This document shows positions 14,665 through 20,966 of a stretch of 20,966 bases of DNA, in pieces (the first letter of the stretch is position 1; each line of letters starts with the position of its first letter). Source of the stretch: a virus; IMG/VR virus record IMGVR_UViG_3300035703_000450, positions 1 to 20,966 of that record. One strand, given 5' to 3'. The position numbers and the translations under genes were made by a program. The notes beneath the pieces are model-generated. The model did no database searches and was not told the origin of the DNA. It was given only the letters and a program-made list of their open reading frames with translations.

Positions 14665-14796
14665 TTATCGCCCCAAAGCCAATCCGATTAGAAGAATGAA
14701 AACGCCTGCCACAATCAACCCCACAGGGAGACTGACAAGGATTGCGCCTGCCGTAATAGCCACTGCACCAGTAATCTGAAGAATGTTAGACATCAT
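14665..14796 (-). CDS. 43-codon hydrophobic membrane protein
   Basis: This very small gene fills the space between terminase and portal exactly. It begins ATG ATG TCT three bases after the terminase stop, with GGATAGG as the ribosome site, and ends TAA immediately before the portal GTG. The 43-aa product (42 if the second ATG is used) is almost wholly hydrophobic: MMSNILQITGAVAITAGAIL, then LPVGLIVAGVFILLIG and an Arg end. This gives one long or two short membrane helices with an SLP turn. The function is unknown. It could be a phage membrane effector, an early holin-like factor or a superinfection protein. Exact packing between neighbours and intact start, stop and ribosome site support it as real. 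Confidence 0.66.
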   Translation of the reverse strand: MMSNILQITGAVAITAGAILVSLPVGLIVAGVFILLIGLALGR

Positions 14797-14799
14797 CAC

Positions 14800-16326
14800 C
14801 TATCCAAAGAATTGTGGCACTGGTTCTAGTTTAGCGCCTGTCAGTGCTCTATCTACTGCGAGAATCAGTGCTACCGCCCCATCTATCTTCCTAGGGCTGT
14901 TCCTTGCATCTTTCACAATGCGTGGACCCAGGTTGTCAATCTTAGTGACAGCGTTACTCAAGTGTCTTGCGAGCAAAGGATTACCGTCATGGATCAGCCT
15001 GGACTCCATCACAGCATCAAACACTTTCGCGCAAGCTGGCACCATGCGCCTTGCGCTCGTTGAAGGCCACTCCACAATAGGCACACCCTGCTCCTCCAAA
15101 GCTTGCATAGATCTCTGCCACCGGAACGGGTCGCAAGCAACCTCACGCACTTTAGGGTGAGCCTGGCAGAAGTCCAACACTGTCTGCTCAACCTCCGCAA
15201 TGTCCACGCGCCAATCATCATCATGCAGGTTCAGGTCTTTCTCCCACGCCTTCACCATGAAAACGCGGACAGGGTCATCCGCATCTTTAGGCACAACAGC
15301 ACCCACAATCACTGAAGCATCACCGGAGAAAGAACCGTCAAAACCTAGGACAATCTCATCATCAGGTGATACCTCAAACTCTGCCTCGCAAGCCTCCCAC
15401 GCACCAGAAGGCAACCAAGAAGTCTGCGAGCTCACCCACTGGTTGCAGCGCTTAGTGCGAAACTCCGCCTCCGGTGTTCTCCTCACAGCAGACTCAAAAT
15501 CCGAGACAGCGTTCAGATCCCCAAAGCCAGGATTAGCGATAGCCCAAGTCTCCGGCTTCCGATGGTCTGACTCCTCCGGTGCCTCCCACGCTGCCATGAA
15601 GAAACTTGGATCATCAACTTCACCGCGTGCAACCTTCTGGCCGTATTGGTAGAGGCTGAAACAGATTGAGTCTCGCCCAGTCGAATCCATGCGAACACCA
15701 GCGGTACTGATTGCAATCAGCGTTGACAGCTTCCCACGCGCACCCATAGCTAGAGAGAAAGTGTCATACAGGTCGCGGTTCTTCTGAGCGTGGAGCTCAT
15801 CCATCACCGTCATAGTTGGTGAGAGACCTTCTTTGGAGTAGGCCTCAGCCGATACAACCCGATACACTGAACCCAGTTTAGGAAGCTCAATAGCATCCCG
15901 ATACAGTTTGGTGATTGCCGAAAGGTTAGGGCTTGCCTCAATCATGCGCTTGGCATCTTTGAAAACGATTCTGGCCTGGTCCTTTTCTGCTGCCACGCTG
16001 TAGCACTCCCCTCCAGAAGGACCACAGATAAGACCGTAAAGCGCAATGACAGAACCTAGCGCGCTCTTACCGTTCTTCCTAGGCATCAGGATTAGCTGGG
16101 ACTGGTGTCTGTAGCCGCCATTCTCATAAGCAAAGAGATGCTCCAACAGAGACACCTGCCAAGGTCGCAACACCAAAGGCTCACCAGTGCGACCAGCCAC
16201 CGAATCCTTAGTGATGATGCCGAAAGCCTGAGCAAACTCTGTTACCGGTTCAAGCCTCCTGCCAGCCTCAATCGCCTTCTCAGGAACAGGAGTCAACCAG
16301 CGAGGCGGCCAGCTAGACTGCTCCAT
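14800..16326 (-). CDS. terL: large terminase subunit
   Basis: A 508-aa packaging motor from the start at 16326. Numbering from that start, the ATPase half has Walker A MPRKNGKS at about 81-88, Walker B TVMDE at about 173-177 and the coupling motif STAG at about 207-210. The nuclease half has D330 (GFDGS), D399 (CDPF) and D482 (KIDG) as likely metal-binding acidic residues. It matches the Terminase_1, HK97-like family over its full length. The ATG at 16326 is preferred because GAGGAG lies seven bases upstream. A TTG at 16341 would place that ribosome site inside the gene. The 14-base overlap with the small subunit suggests coupled translation. Confidence 0.95.
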   Translation of the reverse strand: MEQSSWPPRWLTPVPEKAIEAGRRLEPVTEFAQAFGIITKDSVAGRTGEPLVLRPWQVSLLEHLFAYENGGYRHQSQLILMPRKNGKSALGSVIALYGLICGPSGGECYSVAAEKDQARIVFKDAKRMIEASPNLSAITKLYRDAIELPKLGSVYRVVSAEAYSKEGLSPTMTVMDELHAQKNRDLYDTFSLAMGARGKLSTLIAISTAGVRMDSTGRDSICFSLYQYGQKVARGEVDDPSFFMAAWEAPEESDHRKPETWAIANPGFGDLNAVSDFESAVRRTPEAEFRTKRCNQWVSSQTSWLPSGAWEACEAEFEVSPDDEIVLGFDGSFSGDASVIVGAVVPKDADDPVRVFMVKAWEKDLNLHDDDWRVDIAEVEQTVLDFCQAHPKVREVACDPFRWQRSMQALEEQGVPIVEWPSTSARRMVPACAKVFDAVMESRLIHDGNPLLARHLSNAVTKIDNLGPRIVKDARNSPRKIDGAVALILAVDRALTGAKLEPVPQFFG

Positions 16327-16777
16327 CCTCAAACTCCTCAACCCTGTTCGCTCTACGATCCATCAGCTCCTCAAGCTTGGACTTCGCTTTCACCTCAGCC
16401 AGGCCAAGGCGAGACCTATCCGAAGGCGTAAACCCAAGCAACGACAGTGAAGTCTGAATCAACTTCTCAGTCTCCAACAGACTCATGTTCACCGGCCTGT
16501 TAGTTGGATCTCCAAGAAACTCCTCACGCAGAATCTCGCGCCTATCCAAAAGCTCACAACACATCTGCAACAGCTGCGTATCACTGCGAGGACTAATCCA
16601 CATGCCGCCCACCATGTAGATCTCATCCCACAATTGCTGGCCGGCCTCACCCAAAGGTCGCAACGGTTCCCTGAAGCCACCCTCGATAGTCATCAGCTCA
16701 CCCTCGCCAGGCATCGCCCTCTTGCCAGGGTTTCCGAGCTTTCGTTTCAACTCAATCGGCTTCGCAGGATTAGGCAT
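16313..16777 (-). CDS. terS: small terminase subunit, P27 family
   Basis: A 154-aa protein that should recognise the packaging site and deliver DNA to the large subunit. P27-type hallmarks are LKRKLGNPGKR at about 10-20, a helical centre (DTQLLQMCCELLDRREILRE) and the C-terminal LLGFTPSDRSRLGLAEV at about 113-129. The start is the ATG at 16777, with AGAGG seven bases upstream. A TTG ten codons earlier is less likely. It overlaps the preceding kinase gene by eight bases (ATGCCTAA) and the large subunit by 14. Confidence 0.9.
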   Translation of the reverse strand: MPNPAKPIELKRKLGNPGKRAMPGEGELMTIEGGFREPLRPLGEAGQQLWDEIYMVGGMWISPRSDTQLLQMCCELLDRREILREEFLGDPTNRPVNMSLLETEKLIQTSLSLLGFTPSDRSRLGLAEVKAKSKLEELMDRRANRVEEFEDGAV

Positions 16778-17192
16778 GAGCTGTCCTCTTTCCAAAATAG
16801 GTGTCAATCACTTTGCGTGCAATCTTCTGATTAGCCACAGGCCTTTCCTTCAATCTAGTCAGGCACTCAGCCTTGCCAGGATTCATCTCAACGAACCGCG
16901 CACCGGCGTAACGGTAAACAGATCGCTCATCATTGCTCGGATCAGTGTGAATAATCCAAACACCTAAACGCCTCTCAGCCTGAGCAACACCGAGCGCTGC
17001 CTTCACCGCAGCCTTCCGAGCTTCACGCGCAACCAAGCGCACCAAGTCCGAATACTCAAAAGACTCAGTGCCATCAACCGACAACGCCAAAGCAATCCGG
17101 TCCATGTCAACGATGATGTCCCCTGGCTTTGCGCTCTCGCGTATGAAAGTTGACTTGCCACCACAAGGCGGACCAGTCACCACAGTCAACAT
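16770..17192 (-). CDS. P-loop kinase / AAA-like ATPase next to terminase
   Basis: A 140-aa protein whose very N-terminus is a nucleotide-binding loop: MLTVVTGPPCGGKST, Walker A at residues 7-15. IIVDMDRIALAL follows, with D29 and D31 in the place used by polynucleotide- and nucleoside-kinase-like enzymes. Later parts (VWIIHTDPSNDER, RFVEMNPGKAECLTRLKERP) fit the small kinase fold with a lid. Similar proteins stand beside terminase genes in many actinophages, usually called AAA or ATP-binding proteins; their substrate is not known. The ATG at 17192 brings the P-loop to the N-terminus as usual. A TTG at 17210 is possible. The first gene after the non-coding gap. Confidence 0.8.
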   Translation of the reverse strand: MLTVVTGPPCGGKSTFIRESAKPGDIIVDMDRIALALSVDGTESFEYSDLVRLVAREARKAAVKAALGVAQAERRLGVWIIHTDPSNDERSVYRYAGARFVEMNPGKAECLTRLKERPVANQKIARKVIDTYFGKRTAHA

Positions 17193-17434
17193 TGTTCCAG
17201 CGTACCCCAAACCCTTTGAACTGCGGATACCTACAAGGCGGTGGCTACGGGGTGCTGGTGGCTGGCACTAGAGCCATTCACCCCACTCCTGGTAAATGCC
17301 GGTGGTGGTAGTGGCCTGGTTGCAGGGATGCGTCTAGCACGCATGTTCGATTTGTTTACATGCCCTGAACCCTGTGGGGTATAGCTGTTGTGTGACAGTT
17401 GGTGTCTAGGGTGCCTACCCCCTACCCCCCCCTG
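17193..17434 (-). other. non-coding gap, candidate packaging (cos) site
   Basis: This is the longest non-coding stretch of the window (242 bases) and the only one next to the HNH/terminase genes. No open frame with a ribosome site is seen on either strand. At the HNH end the minus strand reads G8, TA, G5, TA, GG (C-runs at 17425-17432 and 17418-17422), enough guanine for unusual DNA structure. At 17341-17363 is an inverted repeat GCATGT...ACATGC with an 11-base spacer. G-rich repeats (GGTGGCT twice) lie at 17230-17265. HNH plus terminase flanks fit a cos region, but no cut site can be named. Confidence 0.45.
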
Positions 17435-17770
17435 CTACCTGGGTGGGGTTGTTTTGTTTCCTTTGCTTTGATTGCAGAAAGCATGAGTGATGGCTAGGGG
17501 TGATGTCGGATCTGATGGGTAGATGTGGTCTGCTTGTCCAGTTCCAGGTGGCACTACCCTGCCACACAGGTAGCAGATACCTCCCCTGGTTTTTAACAGC
17601 ATTGCTTTCTTTCTATATGAGCTGTCATATAGGGTGGCTTTCTTTGCTTTCCTTGCTGGGTCGTTGTCGCGGATTCTATTGCGAGCCTTCTCGCTCTTCA
17701 GGTGGCATGGTCTGCAAGTAGCAGCGCGTGACAGAACCCCACACTCGATGCAAGGTTTGTTGAAGGTCAT
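17435..17770 (-). CDS. HNH endonuclease
   Basis: A 111-aa nuclease. The N-terminus has a zinc ribbon (C7, C10, C19, C22 in CIEC and CRPC). The catalytic part has C66 and C69 (CYLCG), then the HNH core ADHIYPSD (D81, H82), ITHAFCNQSKGNK (H96, C99, N100, K103). In HK97 and related cos phages an HNH protein beside the terminase is needed for specific cutting at the packaging site. The location here, immediately before the non-coding gap and terminase genes, fits that role. The ATG overlaps the GT2 stop in ATGA. A free homing nuclease is the alternative, less likely because the gene is embedded in the operon. Confidence 0.88.
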   Translation of the reverse strand: MTFNKPCIECGVLSRAATCRPCHLKSEKARNRIRDNDPARKAKKATLYDSSYRKKAMLLKTRGGICYLCGRVVPPGTGQADHIYPSDPTSPLAITHAFCNQSKGNKTTPPR

Positions 17771-18429
17771 GGTGTCCAGTCGTTCTCTCTGCGCATAGAC
17801 AACTCCCAGCCTCCTTGTGACTGGTCTCCTTCTCTTTGTTTGCGGTCATACCATGTTTGGTTTCTTTGGAAGGTGGAGCTGTTGCGGAATCTGTAGGTGG
17901 TGTCTGACTTGATGGTGGAGGAGTTGTCATGGTGGGTTTTCACATCCATGTAGTTGATATAGATCGCGTGGTATTCGCACCGTCTCAGGTAATCGGTGTC
18001 TTCAAAGTAGGCAGGGTAGAAAGCTTCATCCCAGAGGCCCACCTTCTGAATTACCTTTTCACCCACAGCGAAAGCGTGGAAGTGAGGGAAGTCTGTCAGC
18101 AGTGTGAGCTCGTCAGGTAGCGCATTGGCAAGCTTCTGCAGTTCCCCAGGGTGAAAGAACATGTCATTAGATGCGATAGTCCAATGAGAGTCCATAGGGA
18201 AGAGCTTGATGCCCAGATTCCATGAAGCTGCCACACCAAGGTTAGATGGCATAGGCAGGTAGGTGGTATGTTCCACACAGTCTGGGATGTCAAGCTGTTG
18301 GTCTTCTTTCACATAGGCTGCACCGTTGTCAATGATGAGCAGGTGGCCGATGGGATAGTCAAGGCTGTTCAACATTCTCTGCAGGAGGTCGTACCGGTTG
18401 AGCACTGGGACAATGAGGTTAGGAATCAT
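17767..18429 (-). CDS. GT2-like glycosyltransferase
   Basis: A 220-aa GT-A fold protein. It opens with LIVPVLNRYDLLQRMLNSLD, the usual nucleotide-sugar binding start of family 2, followed by IDNG (33-36), SNLGVAASWNLGI (62-74), an SND triad at 87-89 in the DxD position, and FEDTDYLRR (142-150) as the catalytic acidic motif. The C-terminal ~45 residues are polar and Asn/Gln/Arg-rich. It is 11 bases overlapped with the methyltransferase and four with the HNH gene. Its partners are three other sugar-related genes just upstream. The acceptor (virion protein, host surface or DNA) is unknown. Confidence 0.8.
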   Translation of the reverse strand: MIPNLIVPVLNRYDLLQRMLNSLDYPIGHLLIIDNGAAYVKEDQQLDIPDCVEHTTYLPMPSNLGVAASWNLGIKLFPMDSHWTIASNDMFFHPGELQKLANALPDELTLLTDFPHFHAFAVGEKVIQKVGLWDEAFYPAYFEDTDYLRRCEYHAIYINYMDVKTHHDNSSTIKSDTTYRFRNSSTFQRNQTWYDRKQREGDQSQGGWELSMRRENDWTP

Positions 18430-18940
18430 TTAGCCCTCCAAAGACGAAGATGTGTGAGAGTTCTTCTGGCTGGTCTTCAAGATGCAACAGTTTGCAATCT
18501 GAGAACAGTGTCATGATGTCTTCAACTGTGAAGTCTTGCAGGTGAAACGGATTGACATGTTTGGTAGGTCTTGTCGGTACTGATACCAGGATGATGCGTT
18601 TAGTTTGCTTCAGCACTGACACAAGATGGGCTGGGTTTGGTAGGTGCTCCAGGGTTTCAAAGCAGACAGCAACATCAAACTGTTCGTGTGGTTGCCAGGT
18701 CATTAGATCTACACCGCAATGGAATCTGCCAAAGCTGGTGAACTCTTGCTCTGGAGTTATCTTGTCCACGCCCAGATAGTCAACGCTTACCCTGTCTGCG
18801 ATCAGCTTGGCACCGTAGCCGACACCGCAAGCAACATCAAGAACCTTGTCACCAGGTTTCATCCAGGATGTGGCCAGTTCATACCGGTAGACATGGCCGG
18901 TCTGCTGTGGGAGTTGCTCCCCTGTTATACGCTCAAACAT
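18419..18940 (-). CDS. SAM-dependent class I methyltransferase
   Basis: A 173-aa protein with a classical Rossmann methyltransferase core: motif I VLDVACGVGYG (33-43), an acidic residue after strand 2 in LGVDK (D59), and FETLEHLPNP (94-103) as the post-motif segment seen in small-molecule and sugar methyltransferases (Methyltransf_11/23 type). No DNA-methylase motif (DPPY or PCQ) is present. Set between glycosyltransferase genes, it may methylate a sugar on the product of this cluster. It overlaps the upstream gene by eight bases and the downstream one by 11. It lacks the long N-terminal domain of larger relatives. Confidence 0.83.
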   Translation of the reverse strand: MFERITGEQLPQQTGHVYRYELATSWMKPGDKVLDVACGVGYGAKLIADRVSVDYLGVDKITPEQEFTSFGRFHCGVDLMTWQPHEQFDVAVCFETLEHLPNPAHLVSVLKQTKRIILVSVPTRPTKHVNPFHLQDFTVEDIMTLFSDCKLLHLEDQPEELSHIFVFGGLNDS

Positions 18941-19592
18941 CTTTAGGGTGCTTCCACCAGGTCAGATAAGGGTTGTGGAACTCTCTGTGAGGGAACATGC
19001 CAAGGTTAGGCTCCAGCTTCCATAGCAGGTAAGGGAAAGATACCTGGTCTTGGATGGACCAGCGCAGGTTCTCCTCATACCAAGCTTGGCCGAAGGTTCT
19101 CGCGCTGTTGTTGTTGCGCCACACAATCGCACCGCAAGCCCACAAGCCGAACTTCTCCGGCATACCCTCAGCCCTGTAATGCTCAGTCTGCTCGCGTATC
19201 GGCCAGTCAGAATACTTAGGCCAGTCCTGACAGAACGCAGCCTCCTGATACAAACAGGATCTATGCCACAAGTCAGGGTGCTCCCACACCATCAAGTCAT
19301 TGTCACCAAGGGATTGCTCGCAGAACTCTCGGAAGCCTTCACCAGTGATCTCGAACGCTGCATCAATCCACACTGCTATCTCTGACTTCACATAATCAAA
19401 AGGGAGCATCTTGGGAGCTTTAGCAGCCAGTCTTGGGTGTTGGTCGCTTGGCATCACAACCATGCGCCAGCCGTCAGCCTGCAGCTCTGGATCATCAGTG
19501 AAGCAGACAGCATCATCGAAACCATGAAACTGTGGCAAAGGTCGCAACGGTTCAAAGTCACCATATAACGCTGTTATGAGTGTGGTTGCCAA
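18933..19592 (-). CDS. DUF616/TOD1-like putative glycosyltransferase
   Basis: A 219-aa protein. TALYGDFEPLRPLP at the start, then AVCFTDDP, W-R-M-V-V, PRLAAKAPKMLPF and SEIAVWIDAAFEI follow the order of the DUF616 (TOD1/MUCI70, glycosyltransferase-like) domain, with the ID-A pair near residue 75 in the DxD-like position. Family knowledge points to a GT-A fold. Direct enzymology in phages is not known to me. The start is uncertain: a TTG at 19592 has GGGGGAA just upstream, another TTG at 19604 has no ribosome site, and both overlap the preceding gene. It lies in a row of overlapping sugar genes. Confidence 0.68.
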   Translation of the reverse strand: MATTLITALYGDFEPLRPLPQFHGFDDAVCFTDDPELQADGWRMVVMPSDQHPRLAAKAPKMLPFDYVKSEIAVWIDAAFEITGEGFREFCEQSLGDNDLMVWEHPDLWHRSCLYQEAAFCQDWPKYSDWPIREQTEHYRAEGMPEKFGLWACGAIVWRNNNSARTFGQAWYEENLRWSIQDQVSFPYLLWKLEPNLGMFPHREFHNPYLTWWKHPKDV

Positions 19593-20188
19593 AAGTTCCC
19601 CCAATATGAGTAACCGTCACGCATGTTCTTCACTGTCGGTTTGTTCAATCCTATCCACCCCTCAGCCTGGTAACGATTGCTTACACTTACAGGTGAAAGT
19701 GTGCGTATATAGTCCGAGCGAGCCCACCAAAAGTTGCCGGCAAAGAAGAAGTCATGATCTACATGCTCTGGCTCCCAAGACTTCAACCAGTAAGGACCAG
19801 CCGCCTCCACCATCGTCAACGCTTTCACGCACTCCTGCCAGCGTGTAACAGTGTCATAAGTCATGGACACTCTCCACTGCCTAGCCAGTTCACTGTTAGA
19901 CCAAGCGCCTTTGGTGTGAGCGTAGAAAATAGCACCATCATCGGTCTGTGCGAAGTCGTGGAGCTTCTGCAGCGTTACTTGCTCCCAGCCTGTTGCGGAC
20001 TCTGCAACACACACACCAGGGAGCTCGGCCTTCACCTTGTCGCGGTTCTCCGATGTCCCTACAATGCCAAGGAATAGATCGTCAAGGTTGTCAATCAAGC
20101 CTGATATGGCCAGCTCTTCAATATGCTCGGTGGCAGGTGTTAGCCAGTCCCCGTCAGCAAAGACATGATAGAAGTGTGTCAGTCTCAC
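19574..20188 (-). CDS. putative glycosyltransferase with HTKG motif
   Basis: A 204-aa protein starting MRLTHFYHVFADGDWLTPAT. Mid-protein motifs are GWEQVTLQKLHDFAQ, FYAHTKGAWSN, FFFAGNFWWARSDYIR and NRYQAEGWIGL. The H-x-K-G element and the GNFWW segment recur in bacterial proteins thought to be glycosyltransferases of capsule or rhamnan type. I recognise the pattern but cannot name a characterised member. The GTG start has GGGGTGA upstream and follows the preceding stop by three bases. It is the first gene of the sugar cluster. The enzyme class is probable, the substrate unknown. Confidence 0.6.
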   Translation of the reverse strand: MRLTHFYHVFADGDWLTPATEHIEELAISGLIDNLDDLFLGIVGTSENRDKVKAELPGVCVAESATGWEQVTLQKLHDFAQTDDGAIFYAHTKGAWSNSELARQWRVSMTYDTVTRWQECVKALTMVEAAGPYWLKSWEPEHVDHDFFFAGNFWWARSDYIRTLSPVSVSNRYQAEGWIGLNKPTVKNMRDGYSYWGNFWQPHS

Positions 20189-20191
20189 CTG

Positions 20192-20497
20192 TCACCCCAA
20201 AGGCCTATCGAAATACACCCAGGCTTGAATCACATTCAGGAAGTCGCGGATGTTCAACTCTTTCATGTTGTCAAAGTCTTTAGCTTCAAAAGCTATCTCT
20301 GCAGCATCAAACAGGAGTAACAGGTCTGAACCATCCTGTCTCACCTGTGCCTCCTTCAACTCAAACAGCAAAGCCACAGGGATTGTAAAGAAGTTCTTAG
20401 CTACACCCCTGAACTTGTCTGTCACAACCTCTACTGGTGGCAGGTCTGCAGAATACATGGAATGGACAACCCGTTGAAACTCTTGCTCCTCTGTCAC
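20192..20497 (-). CDS. small helical protein of unknown function
   Basis: A 101-aa acidic, mainly helical protein (MTEEQEFQRVVHSMYSADLP onward). The segment FTIPVALLFELKEAQVRQDG, then LLLLFDAAEIAFEAKDFDNM and a C-terminal RDFLNVIQAWVYFD, is vaguely like phage tail-assembly chaperones in layout. The clear chaperones of this phage are at 6389-6807, so this is only a weak resemblance. The GTG start overlaps the metallophosphoesterase stop in GTGA, which supports it as a real gene. No motif gives a function. Confidence 0.6.
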   Translation of the reverse strand: MTEEQEFQRVVHSMYSADLPPVEVVTDKFRGVAKNFFTIPVALLFELKEAQVRQDGSDLLLLFDAAEIAFEAKDFDNMKELNIRDFLNVIQAWVYFDRPLG

Positions 20498-20966
20498 AAC
20501 AGGTCAATCTTTCCCCTGAAAGGCTCACCCTTCACCAATTCAAAGCAAGTAACAGCTGGTGTGGAATCCCCACCACCACCATTCATTCTGGTAAACCAGT
20601 CAGATCCACTGTCCATAGTGCTCGCTTGCACCCACCAACGCTCTCGGCCCTGAGTTCCAGAGAACTGTTCAAGCCTGTGATGGTGGAAGTGACCAGTGAC
20701 CATCAGGGTTGCGGCTGCAAGATAGGTGTCATTGAAGACTGCTTTAGTCCAGAAGCTTTGGAAAGCATCAGGCCTTTGCACTTGGTGTCCATGAATCGCA
20801 CCCAAAATGTGTGAGCCGTCACCGAACACATCAAAAGCAAAGCCCTCGTCATGAGGTTGTGGAATCAGCCAGCGCTCCACAGGCAAACCCACCTCGGTAG
20901 CAAGTCTGCGAACCTGCTGCAGAATCACAATCCCCCAGTCATCCACACCAGGCCTGCCAACATGTT
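20494..20966 (-). CDS. metallophosphoesterase, 5' part outside the window
   Basis: The C-terminal ~157 residues of a calcineurin-like phosphoesterase. The frame is open to the window edge (preceding codons read HVGRPGV before DDWGIV), so the GTG at 20946 is not the likely start. The visible motifs are the metal-binding HGHQ and GHFHHHR near the end of the fold, with RWWVQASTMDSGSDWF behind them, a pattern common in actinophage metallophosphoesterases. The N-terminal metal motifs (D-x-H, GNH) should lie just outside. It could act on nucleotides or phosphoproteins; the substrate is unknown. Confidence 0.82.
   Translation of the reverse strand, partial: HVGRPGVDDWGIVILQQVRRLATEVGLPVERWLIPQPHDEGFAFDVFGDGSHILGAIHGHQVQRPDAFQSFWTKAVFNDTYLAAATLMVTGHFHHHRLEQFSGTQGRERWWVQASTMDSGSDWFTRMNGGGGDSTPAVTCFELVKGEPFRGKIDLL

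Noticed and set aside
17355-17385. Plus-strand promoter-like pair TTTACA and TATAGC in the non-coding gap
   Set aside because: The spacing is 19 bases and no plus-strand gene follows, so it is most likely chance.
17193-17434. tRNA or CRISPR in the non-coding gap
   Set aside because: A GTTCGATT string occurs but without flanking T-arm pairing or a cloverleaf. There are no regularly spaced repeats.
17432-17576. 9-base inverted repeat CTGCTACCT / AGGTAGCAG
   Set aside because: The arms are 127 bases apart and largely inside the HNH coding sequence; a chance match is likely.

Overview
The window is the late (virion and lysis) half of a tailed, siphovirus-like bacteriophage genome. Every gene I can support lies on the minus strand, so the functional order runs from high to low coordinates. 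Actinobacteria are the likely hosts. The reasons are the HNH, P-loop ATPase, P27-type small terminase and HK97-type gene set, the conserved actinophage-style minor tail, fibre and holin proteins, frequent GTG and TTG starts, and balanced base composition. A small virion protein of a type I associate with aquatic phages (1166..1489) suggests a freshwater or marine host. This host assignment is inference. No integrase, repressor or tRNA is visible, so lifestyle cannot be judged.

Right end (20966 to 17435): the 3' part of a metallophosphoesterase, a small unknown protein, then four overlapping genes for surface-sugar chemistry: two unusual glycosyltransferase-like proteins, a SAM methyltransferase and a GT2-like glycosyltransferase. 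An HNH nuclease follows. A 242-base non-coding gap with G-runs and an inverted repeat then leads into a P-loop kinase, the small terminase and the large terminase. This gap is a candidate packaging (cos) site.

Head module (14796 to 9563): a 43-codon membrane protein missed by ordinary ORF calling, the HK97-type portal, a small beta-rich protein, and a 643-residue multidomain protein. In that protein an S78 prohead protease is the last module after a T4 Pnkp-like HAD phosphatase domain and two or three phage accessory domains. A 71-aa protein and a transcription terminator come next. The major capsid gene has its own leader with a promoter-like element and a palindrome, and is followed by a second, very strong terminator. 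A GT4 glycosyltransferase sits directly after the capsid gene, where it could glycosylate the virion.

Tail and lysis module (8259 to 1): head-tail connector, tail terminator, tail tube, tail-assembly chaperones joined by a -1 frameshift (slippery A AAA AAA plus a stem-loop), an HK97 gp10-like protein, a short tape measure, a minor tail protein, two paralogous fibre-base proteins (one fused to a glycine-rich adhesin), the small aquatic-phage virion protein, an M23/peptidoglycan-binding endolysin, a coiled-coil membrane protein and a two-helix holin. Genes are tightly packed. Five junctions share the same stop/start octamer CTAATGGC, which implies translational coupling along the late operon.
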